Source: Omphiscola glabra
Taxonomy: Eukaryota; Mollusca; Gastropoda; Lymnaeidae
NCBI GenBank assembly: GCA_964017045.1
Contig: OZ024811.1
Span: forward strand, 10,503,674-10,567,673
DNA: 64,000 nt
Direction of reading: 5' to 3'
Shown: piece after piece, positions 36,201 through 46,515 of the stretch
Layout: every line of letters starts with the position of its first letter
Position numbering within the stretch: the first letter of the stretch is position 1
The notes under the pieces: generated by a model
The model's input: the letters and a program-made list of their open reading frames with translations, nothing else
The model's database searches: none
What the model was told of the DNA's origin: nothing
Translations under genes and position numbers: made by a program

Positions 36201-39200
36201 ATGAATATAATTATTTTATAAGTCGACCACACGAAGAGAAGTTTGATGAATAAAAGTAGGTCATTTGAATATAAGTGAGCCAAACAAATATAAGTTGGCC
36301 ATATAAAAAGAAGTAGGTCACGTGAATAGAAGTGAGCCAAATGAATAGAATTGAGCCACATGACTAGAAATTGGCCAAATGATTAGAAGTTATCCACATA
36401 GATAGAACTGGGTCATGTGTATAGAACTTGGTCATATGAATAAAAGTTGGCCACATATTTAAAAGTGGGTCACATTAAAAGAAGTAGGTCACATGAATAG
36501 ACTTGAGCCACATAAAATGAAGTGTGTCATTTGAATAAAAATACGACACATGAATAGAAGTGACCCACGTGAAAAGAAGTGAAACACATGAATAGAAGTA
36601 GGTCACATGAATAGAAGTGAGCCATATAATTAGAAGTGAGCCACATAAATAGAAGTAGGTCACATGAATAGAAGTGAGCAACATAATAAGACGTGAGCCA
36701 CATGAATAGAAGTAGATCACATGAATAAAAGTGAGCCACATAATTAGACGTAAGTCACATGGATAGAAGTAGGTCACATGAATAGAAGTGAGCCACATGA
36801 ATAGAAGTAGGTCACGTGAATAAAGTAGGTCACATAAATAGAAGTAAGCGGTGTAGTGCGGATGAAATAATATTTAGCCTAGTGACAACCCACTGTAGCC
36901 ATTCCGTGCATGGGGCGTACTTAATTCGTTTGGCGACCAACCACCCCCCTCGTGGGTGCGGGAAATATATTTTAAACGTTGTGAGGAGGGGAATATTTTT
37001 AACCGGGACTCTTAAAAATCGTAGTTCTAACGTTCGTGGCTTAAAATCGTAAAATACATGTCAAAATTTTACATAGTTAGCCAAAATCGTAAGCGTAAAC
37101 AGGTCTGAAGTAGGCTAACTACATAATTAGAAATGTTCCCATTCCCTTGGATTATTCAGTATTATTCACGTTTGCCTTTGACAACATTGATCAGCATGAT
37201 AACGTTTAATCAAAATTAATTTCACAAATGAATGACTTGGTCACCCCATATAAACAAAATTTAAAAAAAAGCCAACTTCATACTAGGTTTCATTCGAAGA
37301 CATCTGCGCCACTGCCCAACATCCTGTAAACGAAATGCCTATCTTGCAATCGTCCGTCCACTATTAGACGGACGAGTCAAAGACTGACGAGAAAAGATCT
37401 GCCTAACATTCTTATATAAGGTGGTCAAGGGGCCAGTGCCGGCCATCTCAGCAAACAATTATCTCACCCCACCGAAGCCAGGTTGAATAATCAGAGCAAA
37501 ACACTCACTAAACACTGACTTGACCTCTGACAACCCCATGAGCAATTACAATCGGAACAATAGCAAATGCTCTACTGTGCCTCGGAGAAACATGGTGCAA
37601 ATTTCCTAAATTTTATTCTTGAATAAATTATTAAAAAAAAAACAACAAAAAAAACAAACAACAATATTACTTTTACCTCAGATTTTGTTCTCCACTAAAC
37701 TGTTTACCTTTGCCAAAGCTTTATTGAAATTTAATTTTCAGAAATATTGGAAAAGTAGATCATCATGCAGCTATAAGCAGTTTTTAAAAGATAACTAGTC
37801 ATATATCAAATGATGACAGCAAGAAATCGAGCAATACTAAATAATGACCGACAGACAAAAAGAGTGACATTCTGACTTCTGGTAGACGACCGAATACCTC
37901 AACCTCTTTCAGCCAGATGGCCGAAAGTCTTAATCGTTTTTTTCAGAACCCGGAAATATACCGAATGTTAGCTTTATTGTTTCGCCCAAAACCGAAAAAA
38001 AAAGCCGAAAATAAACCAAAATGTAACTTTTCTGTTTCACCTAAACCGAAACTACACCGAAAGTTGTCAAATGGCAACTTTCGGCGCTAAAACCGAAGCC
38101 GAAATTCGGACGGTCTCTAGTAGACACACATGTTCAAGTGAGATTAATATATATTTACTACAATATTTACTTCTGCACTCCCAGCATCCTTAAAATACTG
38201 TTTGAGTCCACTGTCTTTGTTGGCCGTGTTGTGAAGGACGCAGACTGAGGCTTTCTTGAAGTAGAATATTGTCTGCAATTATATTCAGCTATTTTTTAAA
38301 ACTTAAAGAATAGACTTGTAAATATAATTTAAAAATAAATTAAAGGATGATTTTTAAAAAAATAAATTTTACTATTAGAGTAAGTGTTAAAATGATAACA
38401 CAAAATATTTGAAAAGTAATCCCGACATGTTCTACTTGACGTTTTTAAGAAACTTTTGATGTAGAAATCTGATTAAAAATTTAACATATACGTCATACGA
38501 AGAAGATACGTTAGCAGGAAATAAAGTTGTACAGAGTTGCCGTACTTCAGAATCGAGGTCACCAAAGTCTGTGCCAGGTCGAAGATTTCTAGTGAAGAAT
38601 TCGATTGAACTATGCCGAGCCAGACCCTGCATAAACATGCAATTTTACGCTTTATCAATTCTTTATTTTAGATTATACGAAAATGTAATTAAATATAACC
38701 GCTCAAAAGTCACACCAGTTATCTATCCAGCAGCGTAATAGCGTTAAGCCGCCCTTGTTGGGTCAAAATGTTCGAAAAAAAAACACCTCGGAAATTTGAG
38801 GAAAATGTCTACGCCTCCATATAAAGAAAAAAAAGTTACACCCAGGACGGTCCACACACTCCGCACCCCATATAACGCTGCTGGATCTACTTTAGTTTGG
38901 TTGATAAATAAAAATCCGTGCGGGCTTTCAGTGTCAATCAAATAAGTGAGCAACAAGTTCAGTCCACTGTACCCTGACATGTTGAACACAGCAGGAAAGG
39001 CATCATATTGAACTGTCCCCCCATTTGAAACTACATACCCTTGAAAATTCTGCACTTGCATCGGAGAAATTCCAGCAGATCTCATAGGTGCATTTGGTCA
39101 AAGACATCACGATGTCACTTTTATTGACCCCGATGGCTTGGCAGTGAAGCAAAATCTTCATCATTTTTTCTGTGAATAAGTTTCAAACACTCATAGAGTA

Positions 39201-42200
39201 AATCAAATTAACTAATTATAATTATTATTGGACTGCCATAAAACTTTCAAGTAGATTGGGATGACATGAACAATTCGTGTAAATACACCAGTATAGTTAA
39301 AACTTTAATAATAGTTACACAGAATGCAATTTTTTCGTAACTTTTATGTTTAGGTAAGATATATTTATATATAATGTAAATTTAATTTAGACTCATATGA
39401 ATGGTTTTTGTTTGTGTGTTGTTGTTGAACAGTTGAAGGCATTTAGCTGAAACGTTTGAATTTTTATTGTTTGTAACTCTAATTATAGCATAGCCAATAT
39501 TGTATTATTTACACACATTGTTTGTGTCTCATTAAGATAGTAAATCAGCTTATATGAAAATTACATTTTACCTTCAAGATAATTGTTATTAACTTTCCAG
39601 TATAGTCATCCATATACTTTAAGAGCGTATATTTCTATGCACCAGCACAAAGTGGCGAAGCTAGAGACATCATTACTGATAGGGCAATCACTTTTCAAAC
39701 AAGAATATTTCTGTTTCAAATATTTATGAAGAAATTTGTGTATTCTTTAGCTTGCCACTAGACAGTGGCGTAGCGAGCTTAACTCGCGCCCGGGGCACAA
39801 TACCCTTTTAGCGCCCACCAATACCTTTTTAGCGCCACCCCCTATTCGAAAACCATATAATATTATAGTAAAATATACCATTTGGCGCCCCATTGTGAGT
39901 AGCCCCCGGGGCATGATGCCCCCCCTCACTACGCCACTGCCACTAGACCTCATGACTAGTCAGCCATAAGAAAGTGCCTTGTTAGTTCATTGCTAAAATT
40001 TAACAGCACAAATATAATGGGGAATTAATTATGGTGACCAGATTCTCTGGGGGTAACCTGGGACCAAAGCAGTTAGTAGAAGGACAGCCCTCCCCCCCCC
40101 CCCCCTGGCCATGTCAAAACTGGTTGGTGAAATTTGACTGATAATGAATCGCAGGAGAAATATTTGTGAACAATAAAGTATACGTGTTTTCTAAGTAACT
40201 GATTCATATTTTCTGAGTCTGAGATTGAACATGTGACTTTTTCAATGTTCATAAATGGAAACAGAGCTTGTGAGTGAGTAACTACTTAAACATGACACGT
40301 TGTTAAAGAATTAAAAATAAATTGACACAACCACCACACGTCAGCTATAAGAAGCTTCAACATGTGAAGTGTAATGATTAATTTCATAAATTTTAATAAT
40401 GGCACCCTTGTATTTCTGAGAAGAGTGGATAGCTGTCAGTCAGGATATAGTCAGGATATAAGGATTTTGTGACAACATGTCATAAAACTTTTGTCACACG
40501 AATCACTGAAATTGCATTCGACAACCAGGACATATCTCAACGTAGCGACTTTCAGCTGCGACTTCTCTGGTGTCCACATTTTGTTTTAGTCAGAGAAAAC
40601 ACCCCCCCCCCAAACAGTGGGAGTATTTGTCCCTGACTAGTGAAAATTATGCACTTCGTCTGAAAAAGATACAGTCCGGGACATTTCCTGACCGTTCGGG
40701 GACGCCGGGACGGGTGATGCGAAAATAGGGACTGTCCCGTGTGAACCGGGACGGTTGGTGAATGTAAATGAACGCAACTAATTTTAAGACCAATTGTCGT
40801 AACAAATGTAATGTTATTTTTTGATTATATATATCTTTAAAATATTGACAACTCCCTCCCCTCTCTCCACACACACAAACTTGATTTCAAATTCATATCT
40901 ACACATTTTGTGTCTTTGACTAAACATTTGAAATGTAACTATTGTAATAATTCCTAAAATATTAGGAACTAAGAGAAAAAACAAAACAAAACAACACCTA
41001 ATCTAAAATGAATGTTATCAGCACTCACCAGTTATCTCTAATTCAGCCAATAAGTTGCCAATGATTTCCTTCTCATTGACATAAGTCCAAGGCATTCTAG
41101 CAATAACCTGCAGGTAGCTGTACCAGGTAGTGTACTTGTCCACTTGCAGGGTCTTACAGCGGGAGGCAATCCATCTGAGGAACTCTTCGAGCTGGGTCAC
41201 GGTTAGGTCCCATGGTAGGGACTGTAGCCATTCTTTACAATGTGACTTTTAAACACAAAAAGTAATAATAATTAAATTAATTGTTATGATAGCAACGTTT
41301 AAAAAAAAATCACTGCTATGAAGGAAATAGTGAGACTAGTCATGTTTAGGGTGGAAAATGAAAATACAGTGACGATTAAAGTGACGTTTGAGCTAGAGGC
41401 TTTCTTCATCTGAATATACAAAACAAGAAACAACAGATGCTTTGATTATTAAAAAAAACGAAGTGGCTATTGGTACCCGGGTGCCAGAAGTGAGAGGTTG
41501 GGATTAAAAAACGATTTAAAATATTATTGTTGGGTTTGTAAGACGAAATGAGGTATCATATGAAAGATAATTGAATGTACTATCTATACGTTTGTAAACT
41601 TAATTTTTTTTAAACGAAATTAAATCGCTACAAATGACACCCGAATAGCATTAGTCAAAATGGACACGGACACGCAGCGCCGCCATTTGCACCCGGGTAC
41701 CATTAGACTCAATGCTATGCGGATGTCATTTGTGATAGTTTATTTTAGTAAAACTAAAGAATTAAGATTAGCTTATATTTTAAAAAAAGCAAGAAAATTA
41801 TATTCTAAAAGCGTGTACCCGGAATTTCTCGGGATTGCCAAGGATGGTAGTATTTCCCGGGAAGTCTCCTGCTTACTGAAATTCGTGCTGGATTCCGGGA
41901 TCTCGGAAGAGAAACCCTAGTACACATAAACCTGTAAATAGCGAATCTTGATATAGCGCGGTCCTGTGCAGCTTGATTCTAAAAAACCCGATGGAAAGCG
42001 AGTGGTCATAAGATTTGATTCGGTTCTGAGAGTTCTATATTAACGGCAAATATAGTGGGTAAATTTTGCTCAATGCAATATGGAAGCGAGTTAAGGACGA
42101 TCCAAATAATGAAAACATATATTTAATTTGGATGTTCACAGACAGATTTTTAAAAAATCACTGAAGGCTCTATTTACATGTTTTGATGAACCGGTAACTT

Positions 42201-44596
42201 GTACATGTTGATGTACTGGTAACTGAAGAGCATAAAGAATGTTCAAACACAATGATACCGTGCTTTCAGTTTCTATATTTTGGGGTCTTTATTGCATTAC
42301 ATAATTTAAATGAAATGGTGACTCGCTTTCAAAAATTCACGTGAAGCCATTTAGGTGGGCTAATTTAAGTGAAATCAAATGAAATATTAACATTGTGATG
42401 CTAGTGGAAAAGGAGACATCAGGCATCAAGCTGAGGATCATTTGTGGAAATTTGAAGAATTGGAATTTGTCTTATGCGACATTTGTTGTTGTTGTTGTAC
42501 AATTTGTGATTACGTTATTTTCACAAAGTCCCTGAAACAATTAAACAAATACGATTTATTAATGAGTAACTTGGCAAATTCTTTAAAGTTCATGGAAGTA
42601 TTTCAAAAAAAAAAAATAGATACATTGTTGAAGAATTCGTTGAAGAAGTTGCTGAATAAGTTGTTGCAGAAGTTGTTGAATAAGTTGTTGGAGAATTTGT
42701 TGAATAAGAGTTGATGTTGAATAAGTTATTGAAGAATTCGTTGAAGAAGTTGCTGAATAAGTTGTTGCAGAAGTTGTTGAAGAAGTTGTTGGAGAATTTG
42801 TTGAATAAGAGTTGATGTTGAATAAGTTATTGAAGAAGTTGTTGAAGAATTCGTTGAATAAGTTTTTGAAGAAGTTGTTGAATAAGTTATTGGAGAATTT
42901 GTTGAAGAAGTTGTTGAAGAAGTTGTTGATGTTGAAGAAGTTGTTGAAGAAGTTGTTGAAGAAGTTGTTGAAGAAGTTGTTGAAGAAGGTGTTGAAGAAG
43001 TTGTAAGGATGAATCCACGTTGCAAAATGTAAACTTTACACGTTCATCTACACGTTCAACAATATCATGCTCCCACTTGGGAGCCGATTCTGTCTCATGC
43101 ACACCTTCATCAAATTATAAACAATAAGGAAGTTATTTATAATATGCACGCAATTTTGTGACTATTTATTAGTTGCAATGTATCTAACCACTCAGGATAG
43201 AGGTCACGTGGTGTTTAAATTTACACGTGATCTCAGCACCAAAATGTAGTTTAAAACTTTTCTAATCTTTTTTCCCACGTACTTTCAAAAAAATAAAATA
43301 ATTTCGCTAATAGTTTTACGAACTTCGCAATTTGTATCCGAATTCGCTGTATAGCGAGGTACGTTATTACGGGGTGCCACTGCTTTTTCCATAATTTTAA
43401 AGATAAGATAAGATACTTTTATGGAACCAAATAAATGGAAATTTGTGTTTTATGTTCCGCATTCTTATTTTTATTTTTTTTCCCATTCTTGAAAAGACTT
43501 GTTTGAGTTTTTCGTTGTTCCTTAAAAATAGGCTCTAGCAAGACTTTCGTTAATTGTGTGGTAAGAGCAGTGGCGTAGCGAGCTTAACTCGCGCCCTGGG
43601 CACAATACCTTTTTAGCGCCCCCCATTCGAAAACCATACAATATTATAGTAAAATATACCATTTGGCGCCCCTTTGTGAGTAGCGCCCGGGGCATGATGC
43701 CCCCCTTGCCCCCCTCACTACGCCACTGGGTAAGAGTAACTGTTGAGCTCCTGAGTGTGAGGTGTAATTGTGAACAGATTCTTTGCTTTTTTCAACAATA
43801 TATTCTGAAGAGCAGCCTGTTTAATGATATAGTTATATTTTGTGCTGCAATCTTAAGAACAAAGTCCAGGTAATAAAAGTGAAATTCTTTAGAATAATTG
43901 AAAGTAGATTTAAATTAAAATATATAACAAAAAAGGATACTAAAAATGACGTGTGCAATCACTTTCTAAAAAGTAAGAAAGTTTGTTCTACTATTTTAAA
44001 TTTTAAATATTGAAAAAGGTGTGTGTGTGTGTGATTGTGTTTGCGCGCGCGTGTGTGTTGGGGATCAATGCATATAGCCTCAAAATGATAAAAGCGTAGG
44101 ACCCTTCGTATGCTGAAACCGGCTCCGATTACAAGCTGGTAATAAAACAACTTATTAACATATTTAAAATTTAAATGTAATGGGAAAATGGAATATATTT
44201 TAAAGATATTATTCTCCTTCCGTCGATTTCGATGGTTCTTTTTAACTAGTATAAGAATACATATCTGTCCAATACATTTGAGCAGACTATGCTAGCTTGG
44301 CACATGTCCCTGTGTATTGAAACACTGTTGGCATGTGGGACATTTATCAGTCAATACAGAAATCAATAAATGATTTTTTGTTTGTTGATAAACATTAAAA
44401 AAAGTCTTGAAATGATCTGTTCAGGGATTAAAAAACACGAATTACATTTGAAACAAAATTCACATTTAAAACAAAAGTCACATTTAAAACAAAAGTCACA
44501 TTTGAAACAAAATGTGTAGTAAACACATGAACTCACGTATTTATTAGAGACATTATTTCTTGGATTTCGTTGTTTGTTTCTGACATTTGAAGACAT
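27273..44596 (-). CDS. ARM-repeat plus TIR-domain protein (ARM-TIR gene)
   Basis: Fifteen phase-matched minus-strand exons: 44596-44537 (ATG), 43093-43040, 41245-41029, 39169-39039, 38626-38546, 38272-38171, 34974-34863, 33125-32989, 32474-32336, 31763-31647, 31446-31367, 30742-30601, 29875-29727, 28607-28543, 27339-27273. They give 551 residues; the stop is not secured. Residues about 39-383 are helical ARM/HEAT-like repeats (EICWNFSDASAEFSRGLARH, GYMAWTLMLGLAKLAVNDVN, QAACVECIWTLAF, NVEGALWVIRGN). Residues about 387-507 are a complete TIR domain: KHIFISYSWKEKDLVRKIHAF, YTIWVDWEEMGGSTLESM, VVLICMSDGYKQSPNCR, PDGWLGALLESRLFFDFSG. Glu429 (TLESM) appears to align with the catalytic Glu of NAD-cleaving TIR domains such as SARM1; that is an alignment by eye. 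No SAM domains, signal peptide or membrane segment are seen, so it is not a SARM1 orthologue by architecture. A cytosolic signalling or NAD-depleting immune role is inference. The first two exons and 28607-28543 are the least certain. Confidence 0.82.
27390..27545 (+). repeat. Degenerate repeat with unit near GAGCTGAGGACCACAATGTA
   Basis: About eight imperfect 19-20 bp units lie upstream (on the minus strand) of the last well-supported ARM-TIR exon. Confidence 0.65.
27730..28030 (+). mobile_element. tRNA-derived SINE (copy 1)
   Basis: The head contains GGAGGCCGAGTCA (A-box-like) and GGAGTTCGATCCC (B-box-like). The body shares AACTCATCTAAG and AACTCTGAATTCAAAC with the copies at 51500-51769 and 33600-34075, which lie on the other strand. 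Confidence 0.72.
28793..28850 (+). mobile_element. Solitary end of the GGGGCCATCC-type element
   Basis: GGGGGTCGTTCATAAATGAA resembles the end of the outer element at 22619 (same ATCCATAAATGA core with changes), followed by G-rich sequence. No partner end was found. Confidence 0.45.
29225..29455 (+). repeat. About 25-bp tandem repeat, ARM-TIR intron
   Basis: The unit ACATTGACAGGGAGTGGGTC plus ACAAC recurs about eight times and decays towards the right. Confidence 0.8.
29560..29745 (+). repeat. 18-19 bp repeat running into a TIR exon
   Basis: The unit CACCTGTTTGGGAGTGTCT recurs about nine times. On the minus strand each copy reads CAAACAGGTGAG, so each perfect copy reproduces the splice donor used by TIR exon 29875-29727. 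Confidence 0.8.
29944..30095. mobile_element. 152-bp hAT-type MITE
   Basis: Ends CAGAGGCGTAGCAACGG and CAGAGACGTAACTGGG (right end in reverse) form inverted repeats. Perfect 8-bp target duplication AGCGTGAC (29936-29943 and 30096-30103). Confidence 0.88.
30775..31085 (+). repeat. 17-18 bp minisatellite, ARM-TIR intron
   Basis: The unit GATATGTTTATTAAGGTGA recurs about 17 times with indels, immediately next to TIR exon 30742-30601. Confidence 0.85.
33390..33595 (+). repeat. About 37-bp tandem repeat, ARM-TIR intron
   Basis: Units share CAGCCAGTATATGGACCAAT and GGAGATAACA; about five to six copies. Confidence 0.8.
33600..34075 (-). mobile_element. tRNA-derived SINE or SINE-like composite (copy 2)
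   Basis: On the minus strand it starts near 34072 with GGGTGGCCGAGTCAATCACA and later shares the CTCATCTTATAG and ATGAAA blocks with the copy at 51500-51769. It ends in the low-similarity stretch before the 37-bp repeat. Confidence 0.6.
35550..36840 (+). repeat. 18-bp minisatellite of about 1.3 kb, ARM-TIR intron
   Basis: The unit CACATGAATAGAAGTGGG and variants recurs roughly 70 times. Units are multiples of three, so several frames are open; predicted peptides rich in FYSC and LLFMWPTSIH are artefacts. Sequence identity is highest between about 35560 and 36010, where an approximately 100-bp higher-order unit is also visible. Confidence 0.9.
37884..38116. mobile_element. Possible non-autonomous DNA transposon, CCGAAA-rich
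   Basis: Left GACGACCGAAT and right ATTCGGACGGTCTC are partly complementary. The body is full of CCGAAA. Flanking TAGAC motifs could be a decayed target duplication. Weak case. Confidence 0.35.
39763..39939. mobile_element. 177-bp hAT-type MITE, CAGTGGCGTAGC family (copy 1)
   Basis: Inverted ends CAGTGGCGTAGCGAG and CTACGCCACTG. Perfect 8-bp target duplication CCACTAGA (39755-39762 and 39940-39947). Nearly identical to the copy at 43568, so recently active. Confidence 0.92.
40030..40765. mobile_element. Probable DNA-transposon relic with GGGACxG-rich ends
   Basis: Left ATGGTGACCAGATTCTCTGG and right CCGGGACGGTTGGTGAATG are imperfect inverted matches. CCCGGGAC-like motifs cluster near the right end. 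No coding sequence. Confidence 0.4.
41458..41772. mobile_element. Copy 2 of the CAGAAGTGAGAGGTT MITE, with an internal palindrome
   Basis: The left 150 bp matches the MITE at 23105-23358 closely (CCAGAAGTGAGAGGTTGGGA, TTGGGTTTGTAAGAC). The right part instead folds back on its own centre near 41680: the block at 41633-41657 reappears reversed at 41706-41731. Confidence 0.72.
42615..43010 (+). repeat. GTTGAA/GAAGTT trinucleotide-based repeat
   Basis: Long array of (GTTGTTGAAGAA)n with interspersed AATAAG units. It lies 30 bp from the proposed second exon (43093-43040) of the ARM-TIR gene, inside the following intron. Open frames across it on both strands are artefacts. Confidence 0.9.
43568..43728. 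mobile_element. 161-bp hAT-type MITE, CAGTGGCGTAGC family (copy 2)
   Basis: Same ends and body as 39763-39939. Perfect 8-bp target duplication GGTAAGAG (43560-43567 and 43729-43736). Confidence 0.92.
44452..44515 (+). repeat. 18-bp tandem repeat ACATTTAAAACAAAAGTC
   Basis: About four copies in intron 1 of the ARM-TIR gene, just inside its proposed first donor. Confidence 0.75.
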
Positions 44597-45132
44597 TTGT
44601 CTGGTGTCACCTGCTATAGGAACTTTTAAAATCTACTCTCATGTCCAGGGATGTGTGTTAATCTCGCAACAAAATCGTGTATTTACTCTCACCTGCCGTG
44701 TAACGTGCAAGTCATGCGTCATTGATCGCGAGAGTAGCCTGCAGAGACACGGACTGTGTTTGGTCGTAGTCTGGTAAACATTTTATACCGATACGGTCGA
44801 TTGATCACAGGTAGACGTGACGTGTTGGAGAGTCTCGTAGACAAAGATGTGTTCAAATTGATCTATTTTCATAAGCTAACATGATTTAATCGAGTGATCC
44901 CAAGTAATCTAATTTATTAATCCTCAGTAATCTAATAACATCTAATTTAGCAGTAACCTGATAACATCTCATTTAGTGGCCTCCAGTAATCTAATAGGAT
45001 CTAATTTATTGGTCCCCAGTAATGTAACAAAATCTAATTTAGCAGTTATCTAACAACATCTAATTTATCAGTAATTTGATAACTAATAGGACATGAAACA
45101 GAAATACCTTATTAATATTACTCAGCCAGCAA
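44597..45132. other. Upstream flank of the ARM-TIR gene
   Basis: The first 200 bp is less AT-rich than its surroundings and may be 5' UTR and promoter, but no core element was assigned. 44895-45100 holds a loose repeat of CTAATAACATCTAATTTAGCAG. Confidence 0.4.
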
Positions 45133-46060
45133 CTAAGTCAACACTGCCTGTGTTAGCTTCCCGATTAAGTAGAGTAGCTTAGGCGTCTCCCAAATTTTGA
45201 AGTTTTGAGAACCGCTGAGCAACAGGGACCGGTTCCGGACAGTGGAATCGACAAATGAGGGATGGGTATGAATATATAGCTGCGTGTCATCCGCGAATGA
45301 CTGGCTCTCCACATCATGCCTCTCTAGCAATGGCTCTCCACAGCATGCCTCTCTAGCAATGGCTCTCCACAGCATGCCTCTCTAGCAATGGCTCTCCACA
45401 GCATGCCTCTCTAGCAATGGCTCTCCACAGCATGCCTCTCTAGCAATGGCTCTCCACAGCATGCCTCTCTAGCAATGGCTCTCCACAGCATGCCTCTCTA
45501 GCAATGGCTCTCCACAGCATGCCTCTCTAGCAATGGCTCCCCACAGCATGCCTCTCTAGCAAAAGGAGCAGTGGCCTGGTATACATTGTAAATAGAACCG
45601 GGCCTAAAACGGACCCCTGTGGCACTCCATACACCAAGTCAGCACTGCCGGAGAGACATAAGTGATCTGAGGAAAGCTCTTGAGTGACTGAAGTAGAGGT
45701 AACTACAAAATCCTGAGGCCTATGTAGCACCCAATCAATAATATGTCCACGATTATGAGTCGGTTGGTCGACTGATTGCTTAAGACTAAATAAGTCCAAA
45801 AGATCCATCATCTTAGCAGTGGAGGGGTGCTGTGGCTGGTCGAAATGAAAGTTCTTATCGCCTACTACCATATAAGTGCCAGCCAATGTGTTACAATGAT
45901 CAAGCAGATCCGGGAACTCCCGATGAAACACAGCACCAGTAAGTTTATTTTTCCTGCTAGGGCAGATGCGATAAATGCATATAATATGAACGCTCTGCTG
46001 GGGCACCGACAAGGTAAGTTGAACCGCTTCAAACGATGTGTAAACAAATGGAAAGTCTGT
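45133..46060 (-). pseudogene. CR1/L2-type non-LTR retrotransposon fragment, endonuclease joined to RT, broken
   Basis: Minus-strand frames encode endonuclease segments (CIYRICPSRKNKLTG, LLDLFSLKQSVDQPTHNRGH, ELSSDHLC). These are followed directly by reverse-transcriptase motifs YGVPQGSVLGPVLF and FADDTQLYIHT. The N-terminal RT region expected between SSDHLC and VPQGS is missing, so the copy is internally deleted. Between VPQGS and FADD the frame is broken by the 29-bp array at 45305-45565. Confidence 0.82.
45305..45565 (-). repeat. 29-bp tandem array, nine copies, inside the LINE RT frame
   Basis: The unit CTCTCCACAGCATGCCTCTC plus TAGCAATGG is repeated nine times (9 x 29 = 261 bp). The outermost copies carry substitutions; the inner ones are essentially identical. 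It repeats the codons just upstream of the FADD box (LLERHAVES), shifting frame in every unit. Confidence 0.93.
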
Positions 46061-46084
46061 GACAAGGGCGCAGACGGGCGTATT

Positions 46085-46515
46085 CTTTCTGTCCCCAAGA
46101 CTCGCACAAAAATATACGTTTAAAGATCTTTCTCTTACTGTGCCCCCAAACAATGGAATTCTATTCCACTACACATCCGCAATATATCAACTATCACAGC
46201 CTTCAAAACTGCACTCAAAACACATCTCTTTAAACTCTACTACCCCGACTGATTCCCCACATCTGACCGATAAACGCTGCTGCTGGCCGCCGTCCATGGC
46301 TTGTCATGTAAAAGTTCTGGTGTGGATGGGGTGAATATGCATTAGTTTTTGTTTTGTCTCTATACATCTGCTCTTTATTACATAAATGTATTTTATGTTA
46401 TTGTCACGATTATGTCTCTTTTTCTAATATTTTTATGTACAGCGCAGTGAGCCTAGCCCTAGGCTGGGGAACCGCGCTTTATAAGACAACAAATAATAAT
46501 AATAATAATTTTTTT
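46085..46515 (+). mobile_element. 3' end of a CR1/L2-type LINE, opposite orientation
   Basis: The plus strand encodes the RT C-terminus (CAPKQWNSIPLHIRN, ITAFKTALKTHLFKLYYPD, stop). A 3' UTR follows, ending ACAGCGCAGTGAGCC, GCGCTTTATAAGA and an (AAT)n tail at 46491-46507. It faces the minus-strand fragment 45133-46060 head to head, with the junction near 46070. Confidence 0.82.

Noticed and set aside
35469..36798. Overlapping minus-strand frames of 70-114 codons rich in Phe, Tyr, Cys and His
   Set aside because: They come from the 18-bp minisatellite, several frames are open at once, and the region lies in an intron of the ARM-TIR gene.
38473..38658. Alternative frame of the 38626-38546 exon (reading IFDLAQTLVTSILKYGN)
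   Set aside because: It looks plausible, but the preceding exon ends in phase 0, which selects the frame GLARHSSIEFFTRNL. That frame ends at a GTACGG donor in phase with the next exon.
38744..39085. 113-codon minus-strand frame overlapping an ARM exon
   Set aside because: It is one frame off from the ARM exon 39169-39039, which fits both neighbours in phase and reads as a proper ARM helix.
42726..43025. Ser/Thr- or Leu/Lys-rich frames on both strands
   Set aside because: Translation of a trinucleotide-based GTTGAAGAA array. Only the short non-repeat part at 43040-43093 is kept as a possible exon.
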